Origin: Kitasatospora paranensis
GTDB lineage: Bacteria; Actinomycetota; Actinomycetes; Streptomycetales; Streptomycetaceae
Direction: 5' to 3'
NCBI RefSeq assembly: GCF_039544005.1
Contig: NZ_BAABKV010000001.1
Span: 2,728,001 to 2,792,000, forward strand
DNA: 64,000 bases
Made by a program: the position numbers and the translations under genes. Below the pieces are notes generated by a model, which was not told the DNA's origin, ran no database searches, and saw only the letters and a program-made list of their open reading frames with translations. This document shows, piece by piece, positions 9,740-22,922 of this stretch. The number at the start of each line of letters is the position of its first letter. The first letter of the stretch is position 1.

Positions 9740-10206
9740 CGGCGGACCTCGCGGACGTCCTCGCCGGGCCGCCAGGAGCGGATCAGCAGCTCGTCCCCCT
9801 CGACGGTGGTGAGCACCACCTCGGCGGGCTCCAGCCGGAAGGCGTGGAACGGCCCGGGCGGCGCCGGCTGCGGCAGGTCCGACTCGTAGGCGGCCAGGTC
9901 GACCGGGTCGCTGATCTCGACGGCGGTGCCGGACACCTTGGCGTCGCCGGCCGCCATCGTCTCGTCCGCGGGGTTGCTGTGCAGCGCGAAGCGCCCGTCC
10001 CGCTGGAGATCCCGTGCCTTCACGGCCCCCCACATCGAGCCGATCGTGAGGTCCGCGCCGATGAACTGCACCTCCGTGCCGCTGACCCGGGGCGCTCCGT
10101 CACGCCGAAGGGTGCCCAGCACATGGTGCTTGTTGGCCTCGAACCGGGCGCGCACCAGCGGCGCGAGATCGGGGGCCTCGTGCTCGAAATCCTGCCAGGT
10201 CGTCAT
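9733..10206 (-). CDS. pyridoxamine 5'-phosphate oxidase-fold protein
   Basis: A 157-residue protein of the PNPOx-like split-barrel superfamily, which binds FMN or F420. Typical features are the early HHVLGTLRRDGAPRVSG strand pair, the SMWGAVKARDLQRDGRFALHS segment, and C-terminal beta strands ending GDELLIRSWRPGE. Many actinobacterial members are F420- or flavin-dependent reductases of unknown substrate; an F420 reductase gene lies 50 kb away in this window. The ATG at 10206 is supported by family alignment. The divergent partner begins 40 bp away, with an inverted repeat between. Confidence 0.85.
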   Translation of the reverse strand: MTTWQDFEHEAPDLAPLVRARFEANKHHVLGTLRRDGAPRVSGTEVQFIGADLTIGSMWGAVKARDLQRDGRFALHSNPADETMAAGDAKVSGTAVEISDPVDLAAYESDLPQPAPPGPFHAFRLEPAEVVLTTVEGDELLIRSWRPGEDVREVRRS

Positions 10207-10211
10207 ACCGC

Positions 10212-10241
10212 CCAGTCTGGCAGCGGGCGCTGACAGACTGG
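10212..10241. promoter_or_regulatory. inverted repeat in a 39-bp divergent gap
   Basis: CCAGTCTG and CAGACTGG form a perfect 8-bp inverted repeat with a 14-bp spacer, filling almost the whole gap between the two divergent starts (10206 on minus, 10246 on plus). Its placement suggests an operator controlling both promoters. The protein that binds it is unknown. Confidence 0.5.
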
Positions 10242-10245
10242 CGGT

Positions 10246-10308
10246 ATGACGCAGCCCGAGCCGCCGACCGGCGCCCGTCCCGACCGACGCCCGGCGGTGG
10301 CCGCGTGA
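10246..10308 (+). CDS. 20-codon upstream ORF, possible leader peptide
   Basis: A short frame starting ATGACGCAGCCC and ending in TGA at 10306-10308, where the stop overlaps the GTG of the next gene as GTGA. The overlap is the same coupling arrangement seen elsewhere in the window and suggests a translated leader. Because it starts only 5 bp after the operator-like repeat, the transcript may be nearly leaderless. It could instead be the true N-terminus of the next protein, separated by a sequencing error. Confidence 0.35.
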   Translation: MTQPEPPTGARPDRRPAVAA

Positions 10309-11695
10309 CCCGGCCGCGGGGGTCGGCCTTCCGTGCGTACTGCCACCTGCTGGACCGCACGGTCGAGCAGATCGCCGAGGCGGCCCGCGACGCCCGGAGC
10401 TACGATCGCGAGCGGATCGGCGACCTGGCCGACTTCTGGAACAACGCGTCGTTCGCGCTGGCCACGGCGGCCACCGCCCGCACCCGGCTCACCCGGGAGT
10501 TCCATGCCCGGGCCGGCCTGCGGTGGGGTCTGCACCTGCGCCCCGGCAGACGGGCGTGGGCGGTCGAGGAGGCGGCCGCGGCAGGCTTCGACCTGGACGG
10601 GCTGCTGCCGCCGGAGGAGGATCGCGGCGGCCACTGGCGGGACTTCGCCGGACGCGTGCAGCCCGTCCCGGTGCCGGCGACGCCGGCCGCGGTGGCCGAC
10701 TACGACCTGTCGGTGTGCACCGTGGAGCAGCTGCGACTGGAACGCGTCGGCACCCGCCTGGGCGGTGTCCTGCGGCTGACGGCGCGGCGTCGGTTCGACC
10801 CCGGGGAACCGGCCGCCGAGGAGGCCCGCCTCGTCCTCTCGTTCGACGAGGTGACCGCGGCCGCGGTCGACAGCCGGGCCGCGGTGTTCGGCGCCGGGAT
10901 CAAGGTCGGGCTCGGGGCGGACAGGGACCTGGTCGAGGTCGGGCTCGGGGCCGCGGGCGCGATCACCGGGCGCGGGGCCGAGCTGTGGATCGACGACGGC
11001 CGATGGCACCGGTCACCGGCCGGCCGGGCCGCGGACGCCGCGCTGGGGCAGGTCCCGCACGAGCGGGACGGGGCACCCCGGCACCCGTCGGCCCTGCAGG
11101 GGCCGGTCGGCCGGCAGATCGGCGGACTGCTCTACCAGACCATGCTGGTCCTGCGGAGAGGCCGGTCCGCTCACTGCGTGGACCGCGCCGAGGTCGTGGG
11201 GCTGGCCCCGATGCTGGCCGGCGCGGGCAGCGACCTGTCGGCCGCGGCCGGCCGCGGCCGGGCCGCGCTCGCGGCGCTGCCCGGGCAGTGGGTGCGCCGG
11301 GGTGACCCGGCGGCGGTCCGGCGGATGCTGGCGGACGCCTACGCGATCGGTGACACCGCGCCCCTGCGCGCTCTGCTGCCGCCGGGTGACGCGTTGCCTC
11401 CCGTGCCCGTCCCCGGCGGCGGCGTGCGGCTGCGGCTGGTGTCCTGGTCGACCGCGGGGATGCGGGACTTCCCGCCGCGCCCGGCGCGGGCCGTGGTGCA
11501 CCTGGCCTGCCCGCCGGCGGACGGCTCGGGCGCGCCCTGGGGCCTGGCCGTCGACGACGCGGAGGAGTCGGCGATCTCGTCCTGCGGCCCGGGGCGTTCA
11601 CCGCCGACCTGACGGCCGTGCCGGGCGAGGGGTTCGTCCGGCTGCGGGCCGGTGCCGCCGGGGTGCTGGACATCGCGGCGGCACCGGGCACCGCG

Positions 11696-15210
<3,515 letters not shown>

Positions 15211-15266
15211 TTAGCAGGGCGACACCCGGACGGCCCGCGGGCCCGGCCGGGGCCCGGCCGTCCGGC

Positions 15267-15995
15267 TCAGCTGCGGCCCGGCCCCCACAGCTGGGCCGAG
15301 CAGCGGGCGTAGGTGTCCCGCCAGTGCGGCCAGTGCCGGGCCACGGTGTCGTCGCAGTCCGCCAGCAGGAGCTCGACGTGGGCCTCGTCGACGCCGTCGA
15401 GCAGCCAGACCAGGGCGTCGGAGGAGGCGGGGCCGTCCGCGGCGCGCAGCAGGTCGAGCAGTTCGGGCAGGGTGCCGATCCGGGATCCGGCCGGGAAGAC
15501 GCCCGCCATCCGCGGCAGCAGCTGCCGCTCCTCGATCCGCAGGTGGGTCTCCACCCGGGCCGCGAGCTCCTCCACCGCGTACGCGACCGGCCAGGCGCTG
15601 GCGGGGTCACGGGTGGCGATCCGGACGAGCGTGGTCACCCGGGTGAAGGAGTGGTCGAGGTTGTGGTGGTCGGCCTCCAGCCAGTTGAGCAGCAGGCGCA
15701 GCTCCGGCGCGAAGCGGCGCAGCATCGGCCACAGCCGGGTGTCCTGCTGCTCGTGGTGGCAGGTGAGCATGGCGGTCATGAAGTCCCAGTGGCCCTGGAG
15801 CGCGCGGGCGCCGGCCTCGTCCTCGGGCTGGAGCAGGCGCAGGGCGTTGGGCAGCCGGGCCAGGTCGCGGCGCATGGCGGCGTGGACGAGGTGCAGGGCG
15901 GCGAACGGGATCGGCTGGGCCTCGGGCATCCGCTGCTCCGCGTACGGCTGGGCAGGAATCTGTGGCGAGTCGACGGGGAGCAGGTGGCAGGGCAT
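15267..15995 (-). CDS. hemerythrin-domain protein
   Basis: A 242-residue soluble four-helix protein of the hemerythrin HHE superfamily. Candidate iron ligands are in HLVHAAMRRDL, CHHEQQDTRLWPML, EADHHNLDHSFTRV and ETHLRIEERQLLP, matching the H-HHxxE-H-HxxxE order. Actinobacterial members are linked to oxygen, NO or redox sensing, but no partner gene here points to a specific role. The ATG at 15995 has an AGAGAG-type ribosome-binding site. The 332-bp region upstream to the esterase stop holds no gene that I can see; it contains the short repeat GGTGATCGG twice near 16124-16140. Confidence 0.82.
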   Translation of the reverse strand: MPCHLLPVDSPQIPAQPYAEQRMPEAQPIPFAALHLVHAAMRRDLARLPNALRLLQPEDEAGARALQGHWDFMTAMLTCHHEQQDTRLWPMLRRFAPELRLLLNWLEADHHNLDHSFTRVTTLVRIATRDPASAWPVAYAVEELAARVETHLRIEERQLLPRMAGVFPAGSRIGTLPELLDLLRAADGPASSDALVWLLDGVDEAHVELLLADCDDTVARHWPHWRDTYARCSAQLWGPGRS

Positions 15996-16327
15996 GACGC
16001 TCTCTTCGCGGCTGACTGGGGCTGGATCGTCTCCGGCACCGCGACGGTGCTCGGCCAGGGCTCCAGAGTGGTGCCAGCCCATCAGAGTCGAATCAATGAC
16101 CGATTGACGCGCAGGTCAGGACGGTGATCGGAGGGTGATCGGGGTGCCCCCGCACGCCGGGGTGCCCGGCGGCCCGGGGGCGCTGCAGCGGAAGACGGCA
16201 CGCGCCGGGCGGCGCAACCGCCGGCGGATTGGAGTATCCCGCTTCCCGGGCAGCGCTGTCCGGCCGACTCGCCGATTCGCGGCGGGCCGGCGGTGCGGCG
16301 GCGGGGTGCGGGCGGTACGACGGCGCG

Positions 16328-17368
16328 TCAGTCGCCGGACGGCCCGGCGAGGTTCCGGGTCAGCCACTCCAGGGTGGTCGGGATCATCTTCTTGAAGTCG
16401 GCGGTGAGGTGCTTGCCGCCGGGCTGCTCGTAGTAGTCGACGGTGAGCGGCGGCGCGGCCTTCTTCACCCAGGCCTTGACCAGGCCGGTCTCGAAGCCGT
16501 TGGAGCCGCCCGCGGTGGCGAGCATCCGCACGTCGGCCTTGCCCTGGGCGACCAGTTCGCCGGGGCTGTTGGCCAGCCGCTCGGCCTCGTGGCCCTTCCA
16601 GAGCGGCGAGTCGGGGTTGAAGTAGCCGTCGATCGGGACGGCGGCCTTGAAGACGTCGGGGTGTTGCAGGGCGAGCTTCGCGCTGCAGAACGCGCCGGTC
16701 GAGGCGCCCATCAGGCCCCAGCCGTCACGCCCCTTGAGGGTGCGGAAGTTGGCGCGGACGAAGTCCGGGACGTCCTGGGACATCCAGGTGCCGATCTTCG
16801 GCTGGCCGGGGATGTCGGAGCATTCGAGGGCCTGCGACTCCCGGGAGTCGAGGTTCTGCACGGGCATGACGAGGATGAACGGGTGCGCCTTGCCCTGCTG
16901 GGCGAGGTCGGCGTCGATCTTCTGGATCGGCAGCTGGTTGTCCGTCCAGGTGTTGTAGCCGGCGCTCTGGCCGCCCGCGTACAGGGTGAGCACCGGGAAC
17001 CCGTAGGTGGCGTACTTGGGGTCGTGGTACTGCGGCGGCAGCCAGACCCAGACCTTGCCGCTGACCCCCGACTTGGCGCCCTTCAGGGTGGTCAGCATGA
17101 TCGGGCCGGCCCCGGTGTCGCGGACGCGGGTCAGGGTCGCGGCCGGGCCGGTCGGCAGCAGGACGCGGCCGGGCTTCGCGGACGGCGCGGGGCTCGGCGC
17201 CTGCGCCGGGGCGGAGCCGGTGGCGCCGGCCGCGTCGTGCGAGCCGGCCGGTGCCGCGGCGGATCCGCACCCGGTGAGCGCCGTGGCCAGCGCGAGTGCC
17301 CCGGCCGTACCGGCCAGACGGGCGCGGGTGCGGGCGGCACGGGTGCGGTGGGGCTGCTGCGAGGACAC
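16328..17368 (-). CDS. secreted lipoprotein esterase (alpha/beta hydrolase)
   Basis: A 346-residue exported lipoprotein. The signal peptide has an Arg-rich n-region and ends in the lipobox ALTGC (Cys about residue 34), followed by an Ala/Pro/Ser-rich linker. The catalytic domain resembles the esterase D/mycolyltransferase fold: WVWLPPQYHD, the nucleophile elbow GLMGASTGAF with its Ser, an Asp in the VPIDGYFNPDSPLW region, and a late His in PGGKHLTADFKKM. The substrate is unknown. The GTG at 17368 has GGAGAG 7 nt upstream. It is divergent from the SDR gene across 284 bp that probably contains both promoters. Confidence 0.87.
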   Translation of the reverse strand: MSSQQPHRTRAARTRARLAGTAGALALATALTGCGSAAAPAGSHDAAGATGSAPAQAPSPAPSAKPGRVLLPTGPAATLTRVRDTGAGPIMLTTLKGAKSGVSGKVWVWLPPQYHDPKYATYGFPVLTLYAGGQSAGYNTWTDNQLPIQKIDADLAQQGKAHPFILVMPVQNLDSRESQALECSDIPGQPKIGTWMSQDVPDFVRANFRTLKGRDGWGLMGASTGAFCSAKLALQHPDVFKAAVPIDGYFNPDSPLWKGHEAERLANSPGELVAQGKADVRMLATAGGSNGFETGLVKAWVKKAAPPLTVDYYEQPGGKHLTADFKKMIPTTLEWLTRNLAGPSGD

Positions 17369-17652
17369 GGGGACTCTCCGACGCCGGGACGTCCGGACGG
17401 GCGCCGGACGGGTGGCCCCGGATGCGGAGCCGTCCGAGATCGTATGACGCGGACCTGCGGAAACCGGTTGCGACAGGGCGGGCAAGCAGCCGAATGGCGG
17501 GGGTGCACCCCGCCGTCCGGCGGGGTCCGGAGCTTGTGCCGAGTGGTGTCCGCGCGGCGGGCGGGCGTGTTGGACGGTCCTACCGGTGACAGCCCCGGGG
17601 CGCTCGGCGATCATCGGGGGAAGCGTCCGGCCACCGCATCGAGGAGCGCGCC

Positions 17653-18414
17653 ATGCCGCAGCAGATCGCCGTCGTCACCGGGGCCGGCAGCGGGATCGGG
17701 CGCGCCGTCGCGGTGGAGCTCGCGGCGGCCGGGATGCAGCTGGTGCTCGCCGGGCGGCGGGCCGACCCGCTGCGGGCGACGGCGGAGGCGGCCGCCCGGG
17801 CGGAGGGGGCCGCGGGTCGGCCGGTGGTGGTGCCGACCGACGTCACCGACCCGGCGGCGGTGGACGCGCTGTTCGCGGAGACGGCGGAGCGCTTCGGCCG
17901 GCTCGACCTGCTGTTCAACAACGCCGGCACGTTCGGCGCGCCCACCCCGGTCGAGGACCTGTCGGTGGCGGACTGGCGGGCGGTGGTCGACCTCAACCTC
18001 ACCGGCGCGTTCCTCTGCGCGCAGGCCGCGTTCCGGCTGATGAAGGCCCAGGAGCCGCAGGGCGGCCGGATCATCAACAACGGGTCGATCTCGGCCCACG
18101 TGCCGCGTCCGCACTCCGTCGCGTACACCGCGACCAAGCACGCCGTGACCGGGTTGACGAAGGCGCTGTCGCTGGACGGCCGCCCGTACCGGATCGCCTG
18201 CGGGCAGATCGACGTCGGCAACGCCGCCACCGACATGACGGCGGCGATGGGCACCGGTGTGCGGCAGGCGGACGGGCGGATCGCCGCCGAGCCGACCATG
18301 GACGTGGCCGACGTGGCACGGACGGTGCGGCACATGGCACAGCTGCCGCTGGAGGCGAACGTGCAGTTCGCCACAGTGATGGCGACGGCGATGCCGTACA
18401 TCGGCCGCGGCTGA
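17653..18414 (+). CDS. short-chain dehydrogenase/reductase
   Basis: A 253-residue classical SDR with a Rossmann fold. It has the cofactor motif TGAGSGIG (residues 9-16), NNAG near residue 93, the catalytic Ser in [12 protein letters not shown], and YTATK as the YxxxK pair. Arginines after strand 2 (AGRRAD) suggest NADP(H) preference. The substrate is unknown. The ATG has GAGGAG about 9 nt upstream. A strong stem-loop follows its stop. Confidence 0.92.
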   Translation: MPQQIAVVTGAGSGIGRAVAVELAAAGMQLVLAGRRADPLRATAEAAARAEGAAGRPVVVPTDVTDPAAVDALFAETAERFGRLDLLFNNAGTFGAPTPVEDLSVADWRAVVDLNLTGAFLCAQAAFRLMKAQEPQGGRIINNGSISAHVPRPHSVAYTATKHAVTGLTKALSLDGRPYRIACGQIDVGNAATDMTAAMGTGVRQADGRIAAEPTMDVADVARTVRHMAQLPLEANVQFATVMATAMPYIGRG

Positions 18415-18420
18415 CGGAAC

Positions 18421-18475
18421 GGGGCGCGCCCGGCCGCGCGGGTCCGAGGGAGCCCTCGCCCGGCCGGGGCGCCCC
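18421..18475 (+). terminator. stem-loop after the SDR gene
   Basis: GGGGCGCGCCCGGCCG pairs with CGGCCGGGGCGCCCC with a single bulge, starting 7 bp after the SDR stop, around an interior that contains a smaller hairpin (GAGGG/CCCTC). Confidence 0.6.
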
Positions 18476-18478
18476 TGT

Positions 18479-18490
18479 GAGAGCGCTCTC
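18479..18490. promoter_or_regulatory. upstream GAGAGCGCTCTC palindrome
   Basis: A perfect 12-bp palindrome identical to the one at 18620-18631. Its GCGC core and symmetry are those of LacI-family operators in actinobacteria, for example CebR-type sites. It lies 190 bp before the glucanase start and could support looping or control a second promoter. Confidence 0.6.
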
Positions 18491-18585
18491 GAATGGAGAG
18501 TGGCCGCCGGGACGACGAACTGTCAATGCCCGACACCGAGCCTTGAAGCTCCCTTAGGGTTCACCAGCCAACTTGCCTTCAGTTG

Positions 18586-18631
18586 TTGACAGTGGCCCGG
18601 CAGTTGGGTACCTACTTCCGAGAGCGCTCTC
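18586..18631 (+). promoter_or_regulatory. glucanase promoter with operator at the start site
   Basis: TTGACA (18586-18591) is followed after 17 bp by TACCTA (18609-18614), a plausible vegetative promoter. The second GAGAGCGCTCTC palindrome at 18620-18631 then covers the expected transcription start. A bound LacI-family repressor would block initiation, and a sugar released by the glucanase would be the natural inducer. The regulator gene is not in the window. Confidence 0.65.
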
Positions 18632-18668
18632 ATTTCTGGTACGCCCCCACCCACCGAGAGGTACCCCC

Positions 18669-20099
18669 ATGCGGCACCGAAGGCCACGCCTGCGCGTTCT
18701 GCTCTCCGCCGTCGGACTGTCCGGCCTGCTCGCCGCCGGGCTCACCGGCCAGCTCAGCGCCCAGGCCAGCGCACCCACGCCGCCGGCCGGCTGGACACAG
18801 GTGTTCACCGACGACTTCAACGGCCCGGCCGGATCCGGCGTCAACACCGCCAACTGGCTCTACACGACCGGCACTTCCTACCCGGGAGGAGCGGCGAACT
18901 TCGGCACCGGCGAGGTCGAGACGATGACCTCCAGCACCTCCAACGTCGCGCTCGACGGCAACGGCAACCTGAAGATCACCCCGCTCCGGGACGCTGCGGG
19001 CAACTGGACCTCCGGCCGGATCGAGACCAACCGCACCGACTTCCAGCCGCCGGCCGGGGGCAAACTGAGGATCGAGTCGCGGCTGCAGATGCCGAACGTG
19101 ACCGGCGCCGCCGCCAAGGGCTACTGGCCGGCGTTCTGGGCCCTCGGTGCGCCCTTCCGCGGCAACTACTGGAACTGGCCGGGCATCGGCGAGATCGACG
19201 TCATGGAGAACGTCCAGGGCCTGAACAACGTCTGGGGCACCCTCCACTGCGGCACCGCCTCCGGCGGCCCCTGCAACGAGACCACCGGCATCGGTGGCCA
19301 GAGCGCCTGCACGCCCAGCTGCCAGAGCGGCTTCCATACCTACGCGGTGGAGTGGGACCGCTCCACCAGTCCGGAGCAGCTGCGCTGGTACCTGGACGGC
19401 GTGCAGTTCCACAGCGTGAACTCCGGCCAGATGGACGCCGCCACCTGGAGCGCGGCCACCAACCACGGCTTCTTCGTCATTCTCAACGTGGCGATGGGCG
19501 GTGGCTTCCCCGGCGCGTTCGGCGGCGGACCGGACAGCGGGACGGTCTCGGGCGTGCCCATGCTGGTCGACTACGTGAGTGTCCTGCAGTCCGGCGGCGG
19601 CAGCACGCCGACCCCGACGCCCACTCCGACGCCCACGCCCACGCCGACCCCGACGCCCACCCCGACCGGTGGCACCACCCCGCCGCCCGGGAACCGCGAC
19701 GCCTACAGCGCGATCCAGGCCGAGTCCTCCGACAGCCAGTCGGGCACCGCCACCGAGACCTGCTCCGAGGGCGGCCAGGACGTCGGCTGGATCGGCAACG
19801 GCGACTGGGCGCTCTACCGCGGGGTGAACTTCGGCTCCACGCCCGCCACGCAGTTCCTCGCCCGGGTGGCCGGCGGCGCGGGCGGCTCGGTGAGCGGCCT
19901 CGTCGAAGTCCGCCTGGACAGCCGGAGCAACGCCCCGATCGGCTCGTTCGCCGTCGGCGACACCGGGGGCTGGCAGAACTGGCGGACCGTACCGGCCAAC
20001 ATCAGCGCGGTGACCGGCACCCACGACGTCTACCTGACGTTCAGCAGCGGGCAGCCGGCCGACTTCCTCAACCTCAACTGGTTCGACTTCGGCCACTGA
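18669..20099 (+). CDS. secreted GH16 beta-glucanase with C-terminal CBM6
   Basis: An exported endo-beta-glucanase (laminarinase/1,3-1,4-glucanase type) of 476 residues. A signal peptide with an RHRRPR n-region and a hydrophobic core ends near AQASA. The GH16 domain (about 36-305) has the catalytic GEIDVMEN motif with nucleophile Glu175, Asp177 and acid/base Glu180. A Thr-Pro repeat linker (about 312-335) leads to a CBM6-like domain (about 345-476; QAESSDSQSG, DWALYRGVNFG, LNLNWFDFGH). The ATG at 18669 has GAGAGG upstream. The two GAGAGCGCTCTC sites suggest sugar-responsive repression. Confidence 0.93.
   Translation: MRHRRPRLRVLLSAVGLSGLLAAGLTGQLSAQASAPTPPAGWTQVFTDDFNGPAGSGVNTANWLYTTGTSYPGGAANFGTGEVETMTSSTSNVALDGNGNLKITPLRDAAGNWTSGRIETNRTDFQPPAGGKLRIESRLQMPNVTGAAAKGYWPAFWALGAPFRGNYWNWPGIGEIDVMENVQGLNNVWGTLHCGTASGGPCNETTGIGGQSACTPSCQSGFHTYAVEWDRSTSPEQLRWYLDGVQFHSVNSGQMDAATWSAATNHGFFVILNVAMGGGFPGAFGGGPDSGTVSGVPMLVDYVSVLQSGGGSTPTPTPTPTPTPTPTPTPTPTGGTTPPPGNRDAYSAIQAESSDSQSGTATETCSEGGQDVGWIGNGDWALYRGVNFGSTPATQFLARVAGGAGGSVSGLVEVRLDSRSNAPIGSFAVGDTGGWQNWRTVPANISAVTGTHDVYLTFSSGQPADFLNLNWFDFGH
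19603..19668 (+). repeat. Thr-Pro linker repeat
   Basis: About 11 hexamer units of the type CCGACG/CCCACG encode a (TP)n linker between the catalytic and binding domains of the glucanase. Such low-complexity linkers vary in length between strains. Confidence 0.85.
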
Positions 20100-20106
20100 C
20101 CGGCGA

Positions 20107-20146
20107 CGGGCCGCCGCCGCACCCCTGCCGGTGCGGCGGCGGCCCG
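20107..20146. terminator. strong bidirectional stem-loop
   Basis: A perfect 17-bp stem (20107-20123 with 20130-20146) and a 6-nt loop lie between the glucanase stop (20099) and the stop of the converging small gene (20150). Confidence 0.8.
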
Positions 20147-20149
20147 CTC

Positions 20150-20371
20150 TCACTCGTCGTGCGAGTGCCGGTACCGCGGCACCGGCCCGTCGGGGTCGAA
20201 CCGGTACACGCTGGTCGTGGGCCAGTACTCGCCCGCCTCGGTGGCGGGCAGGTCGGCGCGGAGGATCATCCGGAGCGCGGGCGGCGGCGCGCCGGGACGG
20301 ACACGCTTCAGGTGTCCGTCCCAACGGCCGCCGCGGAGCTCGATGTCGAGAACGGTGGGGGCGTTGCTCAC
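20150..20371 (-). CDS. small hypothetical protein, 73 residues
   Basis: I do not recognise a named family. The protein starts SNAPTVLDIELRGGRWDGH and ends RYRHSHDE, is soluble, and has no signal or TM segment. The coding frame has the G/C third-position bias of real genes here, and it ends next to a strong shared terminator, both of which support it. The start is GTG at 20371. It is separated by 107 bp from the end of the amylase gene on the same strand. Confidence 0.6.
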   Translation of the reverse strand: MSNAPTVLDIELRGGRWDGHLKRVRPGAPPPALRMILRADLPATEAGEYWPTTSVYRFDPDGPVPRYRHSHDE

Positions 20372-20478
20372 GCGACCGATCGTGCCATCGGGGTGACGGC
20401 ACGACCGGTCCCGCGGAGCTTCACCACCCGATCGAGGGGTTTGGACCGGTCACCCGTGTCCTCCCCCGGCGGGCGGGG

Positions 20479-22599
20479 TCAGGGCCGCCAGGTGTCGCTC
20501 AGGGTGACCAGACCGCTCGCCGGGACGGTGGCCGTCCGGTTCGCCCCGGACTCCCAGGTGACCGCCCCGCTCGCGTCCTTGCGGATGTACTTGTACTCGA
20601 ACGCGGTGCCGGCGCCCAGCGTCACGTTCAGCTTCCACACCGGGTAGGCCGCCGAGGAGAGCAGCAGCGCCTGCGAGGTGTCCCAGTTGCCGAGCGTCGC
20701 GTTGTTGCCGACCACGTAGATGTTCTGGCCGGTCACGGTGGTGGCGTTGACCGCGAACGAGGCGCCGGTGGTGGTGGAGGTCGCCGTGGCGGTCGGCGAG
20801 GGGGATGCCGATGCCGTGGCGCCGGCGCACGGGTCGCCGCTGCCGATCACGCCGTCCTTGACGGTGACGTTGCCGCTGCCCAGCGCGTAGTTGGCGCTGT
20901 TGTTGTTGTCCCAGGTGCCGGAGCCGTTGTTGAAGGTGGCGGCGAGCCCCGCGGCGGTGCCGAGGTCGACGGTCTTCTTCACCCAGCCGGTGCAGGCGGC
21001 GTCCATGACGACCCCGGGCGCGGTGGTCCAGGTGCCGCCGGTGGGCGCGTAGTGCAGGTAGTACGCCGACCAGTTCTTGTCCGTCGAGTAGAAGACGGTC
21101 GCCGAGCCGGTGCTGCCGGTCGGGGTGCTGCTGGGGGTGCTGCTCGGGGTGGCCGTGGCGGTGGCGTTGCCGCCCGCGCCGACGTAGAGGGCGACGGCGT
21201 CGCCGGCCGCGATCGTCGCGGTGAAGGTGCCGTTCGAACCGACGGTGTAGGTGGTGCCGGAGCAGCCGCCGCCGGTGGTCGGGTCGCCGTGCTGGACGTC
21301 GCAGTAGGTGCCGGCGGGCAGCGAGGTCTGGAAGGTCTGGGTGATCGAGCCGCTCTCGTGGTTGATCGCGACGTAGCCCTTGTTGCCGCGGCCGAAGCCG
21401 ATCGCGTTGTTGCCGTTGGACCACCAGTTGGTCATGCCGGTGCCGGAGACGGCGTTGCGGAAGCCGACCATGTTGGCGACCTGCCGCCAGGCGTGGGTGC
21501 AGTTCCAGCCGTCGCTGTAGCAGGCGTTGACGGTGCCGCCGTTCGGCGGGCCGTCGTCGTTGTTGGAGAAGGCGTAGCCGGAGTACACGTTCGGCGAGCC
21601 GTACGGGAAGGCCAGCATGAAGACGTTGGCCAGCGTGTAGCTGTTGCCGTACTTGTAGTTCAGGGTCGAGCCGTTGCGCTCGGTGTCCCAGTTGTCGACG
21701 AACGTGCGGGCCTGGCCGCTGGCGAGCAGGCCGCTGCCCCAGGTGGAGAGGTCGGAGATCTTGCCGCCGTTGAAGGCGCTCTTCAGCCAGGTGCCGGAGC
21801 GGAACTCGTCGACGTCGCCCGTGCCGGTGTACTCGGAGGGCTGGACGGCCTCGCCCGCACCGTAGATGACCTCCTGCACCCAGTAGGCGTTGGGGTTGCT
21901 CATCTTCGCCTTGATGCCGGCGAGGTCCGAGGCGGCGATGTGCTTGGCCGCGTCGATCCGGAAGCCGTCCACCCCGAGCGTCAGCAGGTCGCTGAGGTAG
22001 TTGGCGATGGTCTGCTGGACGTACGTCGAACCGGTGTCCAGGTCGGCCAGGTTGACCAGCTCGCAGGTCTGCACGTTGGTGCGGTCGCCGTAGTTGCTGA
22101 TCGCCGTGCGGCAGGAGTGGAAGTCCTGGTCCTGGTAGTAGCCGGGGTAGTTGTACTTGGTGTAGTTCGTCCCGCCGGTGCCCGTCCCGGAGCCGGCGGT
22201 CATGTGGTTGATCACCGAGTCGGCGATCACCTTGACGCCCGCCGCGTGGCAGGTGGCGACCATGTTCTGGAAGGACGTGCGGTCGCCGAGCCGGCCGGCG
22301 ATCTTGTAGCTGACGGGCTGGTAGGAGGTCCACCACTGGGCGCCCTGGATGTGCTCCTGGGGCGGCGAGACCTCGACGAAGCCGTACCCCTTGGGGCCGA
22401 GCGTGTCGGTGCACGCCTTGGCGACCGAGTCGAACTTCCACTCGAAGAGGGTGGCGGTGACGTCCTTGCTGCTCGGCGGGGTGGCCTCGGCGGTCGGCGC
22501 GAGCGTGAGCCCGGCGCCGATCGAGAGGGCCAGTGCGGCGGATGCGGTGAGAGCGCCGATCACGCGGCCGCGACGGCCTGCGGATACGGTGGTGACCAC
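20479..22599 (-). CDS. aml: secreted alpha-amylase (GH13) with starch-binding domains
   Basis: An extracellular alpha-amylase of about 706 residues. A signal peptide (RRGR n-region, hydrophobic core, cleavage near PTAEA) precedes a GH13 catalytic domain with [19 protein letters not shown] (nucleophile Asp), EVIYGAGE (acid/base Glu) and a late domain-C region. Ser/Thr/Pro linkers then separate a CBM25-type starch-binding module (about 510-590; [15 protein letters not shown]) and a C-terminal CBM20 ([23 protein letters not shown] ... [10 protein letters not shown]). The GTG at 22599 is chosen for AGGAGA 6 nt upstream; an in-frame ATG at 22710 would put a non-signal leader in front. Upstream CTGCAAG/CTTGCAG elements suggest MalR-type control. 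Confidence 0.94.
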   Translation of the reverse strand: MVTTVSAGRRGRVIGALTASAALALSIGAGLTLAPTAEATPPSSKDVTATLFEWKFDSVAKACTDTLGPKGYGFVEVSPPQEHIQGAQWWTSYQPVSYKIAGRLGDRTSFQNMVATCHAAGVKVIADSVINHMTAGSGTGTGGTNYTKYNYPGYYQDQDFHSCRTAISNYGDRTNVQTCELVNLADLDTGSTYVQQTIANYLSDLLTLGVDGFRIDAAKHIAASDLAGIKAKMSNPNAYWVQEVIYGAGEAVQPSEYTGTGDVDEFRSGTWLKSAFNGGKISDLSTWGSGLLASGQARTFVDNWDTERNGSTLNYKYGNSYTLANVFMLAFPYGSPNVYSGYAFSNNDDGPPNGGTVNACYSDGWNCTHAWRQVANMVGFRNAVSGTGMTNWWSNGNNAIGFGRGNKGYVAINHESGSITQTFQTSLPAGTYCDVQHGDPTTGGGCSGTTYTVGSNGTFTATIAAGDAVALYVGAGGNATATATPSSTPSSTPTGSTGSATVFYSTDKNWSAYYLHYAPTGGTWTTAPGVVMDAACTGWVKKTVDLGTAAGLAATFNNGSGTWDNNNSANYALGSGNVTVKDGVIGSGDPCAGATASASPSPTATATSTTTGASFAVNATTVTGQNIYVVGNNATLGNWDTSQALLLSSAAYPVWKLNVTLGAGTAFEYKYIRKDASGAVTWESGANRTATVPASGLVTLSDTWRP

Positions 22600-22721
22600 G
22601 GTGTCTCCTGGGGGCTGCAGGGTGGGGGAGCCGGTCGCCCGCATGCTGGGGGTGCGGGCGGCGGTGCAGGAGTGGGGCGCGACCGCGATACGCCGTCGAC
22701 GCCGGACCATCGTGCCGGTTT

Positions 22722-22754
22722 CTGCAAGACCACTGAAACTTGCAGGAAACTTTC
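22722..22754 (-). promoter_or_regulatory. amylase promoter region with CTGCAAG/CTTGCAG repeats
   Basis: CTGCAAG (22722-22728) and CTTGCAG (22739-22745) form an inverted pair inside TTTCTGCAAG...CTTGCAGGAAA. A TTGAAA -35-like element lies at 22749-22754 on the minus strand, so the repeats would lie within or just after the promoter. Streptomyces amylase promoters are known to carry TTGCAG-type repeats bound by the LacI-family regulator MalR/Reg1; identity of the binder here is inferred. Confidence 0.6.
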
Positions 22755-22922
22755 AACGCGCCGAACTTACGGCGGGCGTGAACGGAGCGTCAAGAGCGAA
22801 GGGCGCAACGAATCGGACTCGCCGGTAACATCCCCGGACTCCCGTGATACCTCACCTGCGGCCCGCCGCGTCTAAGAGGGGACGCCACCACACCGACCAC
22901 GTACACACGGGGGAACGACGGC

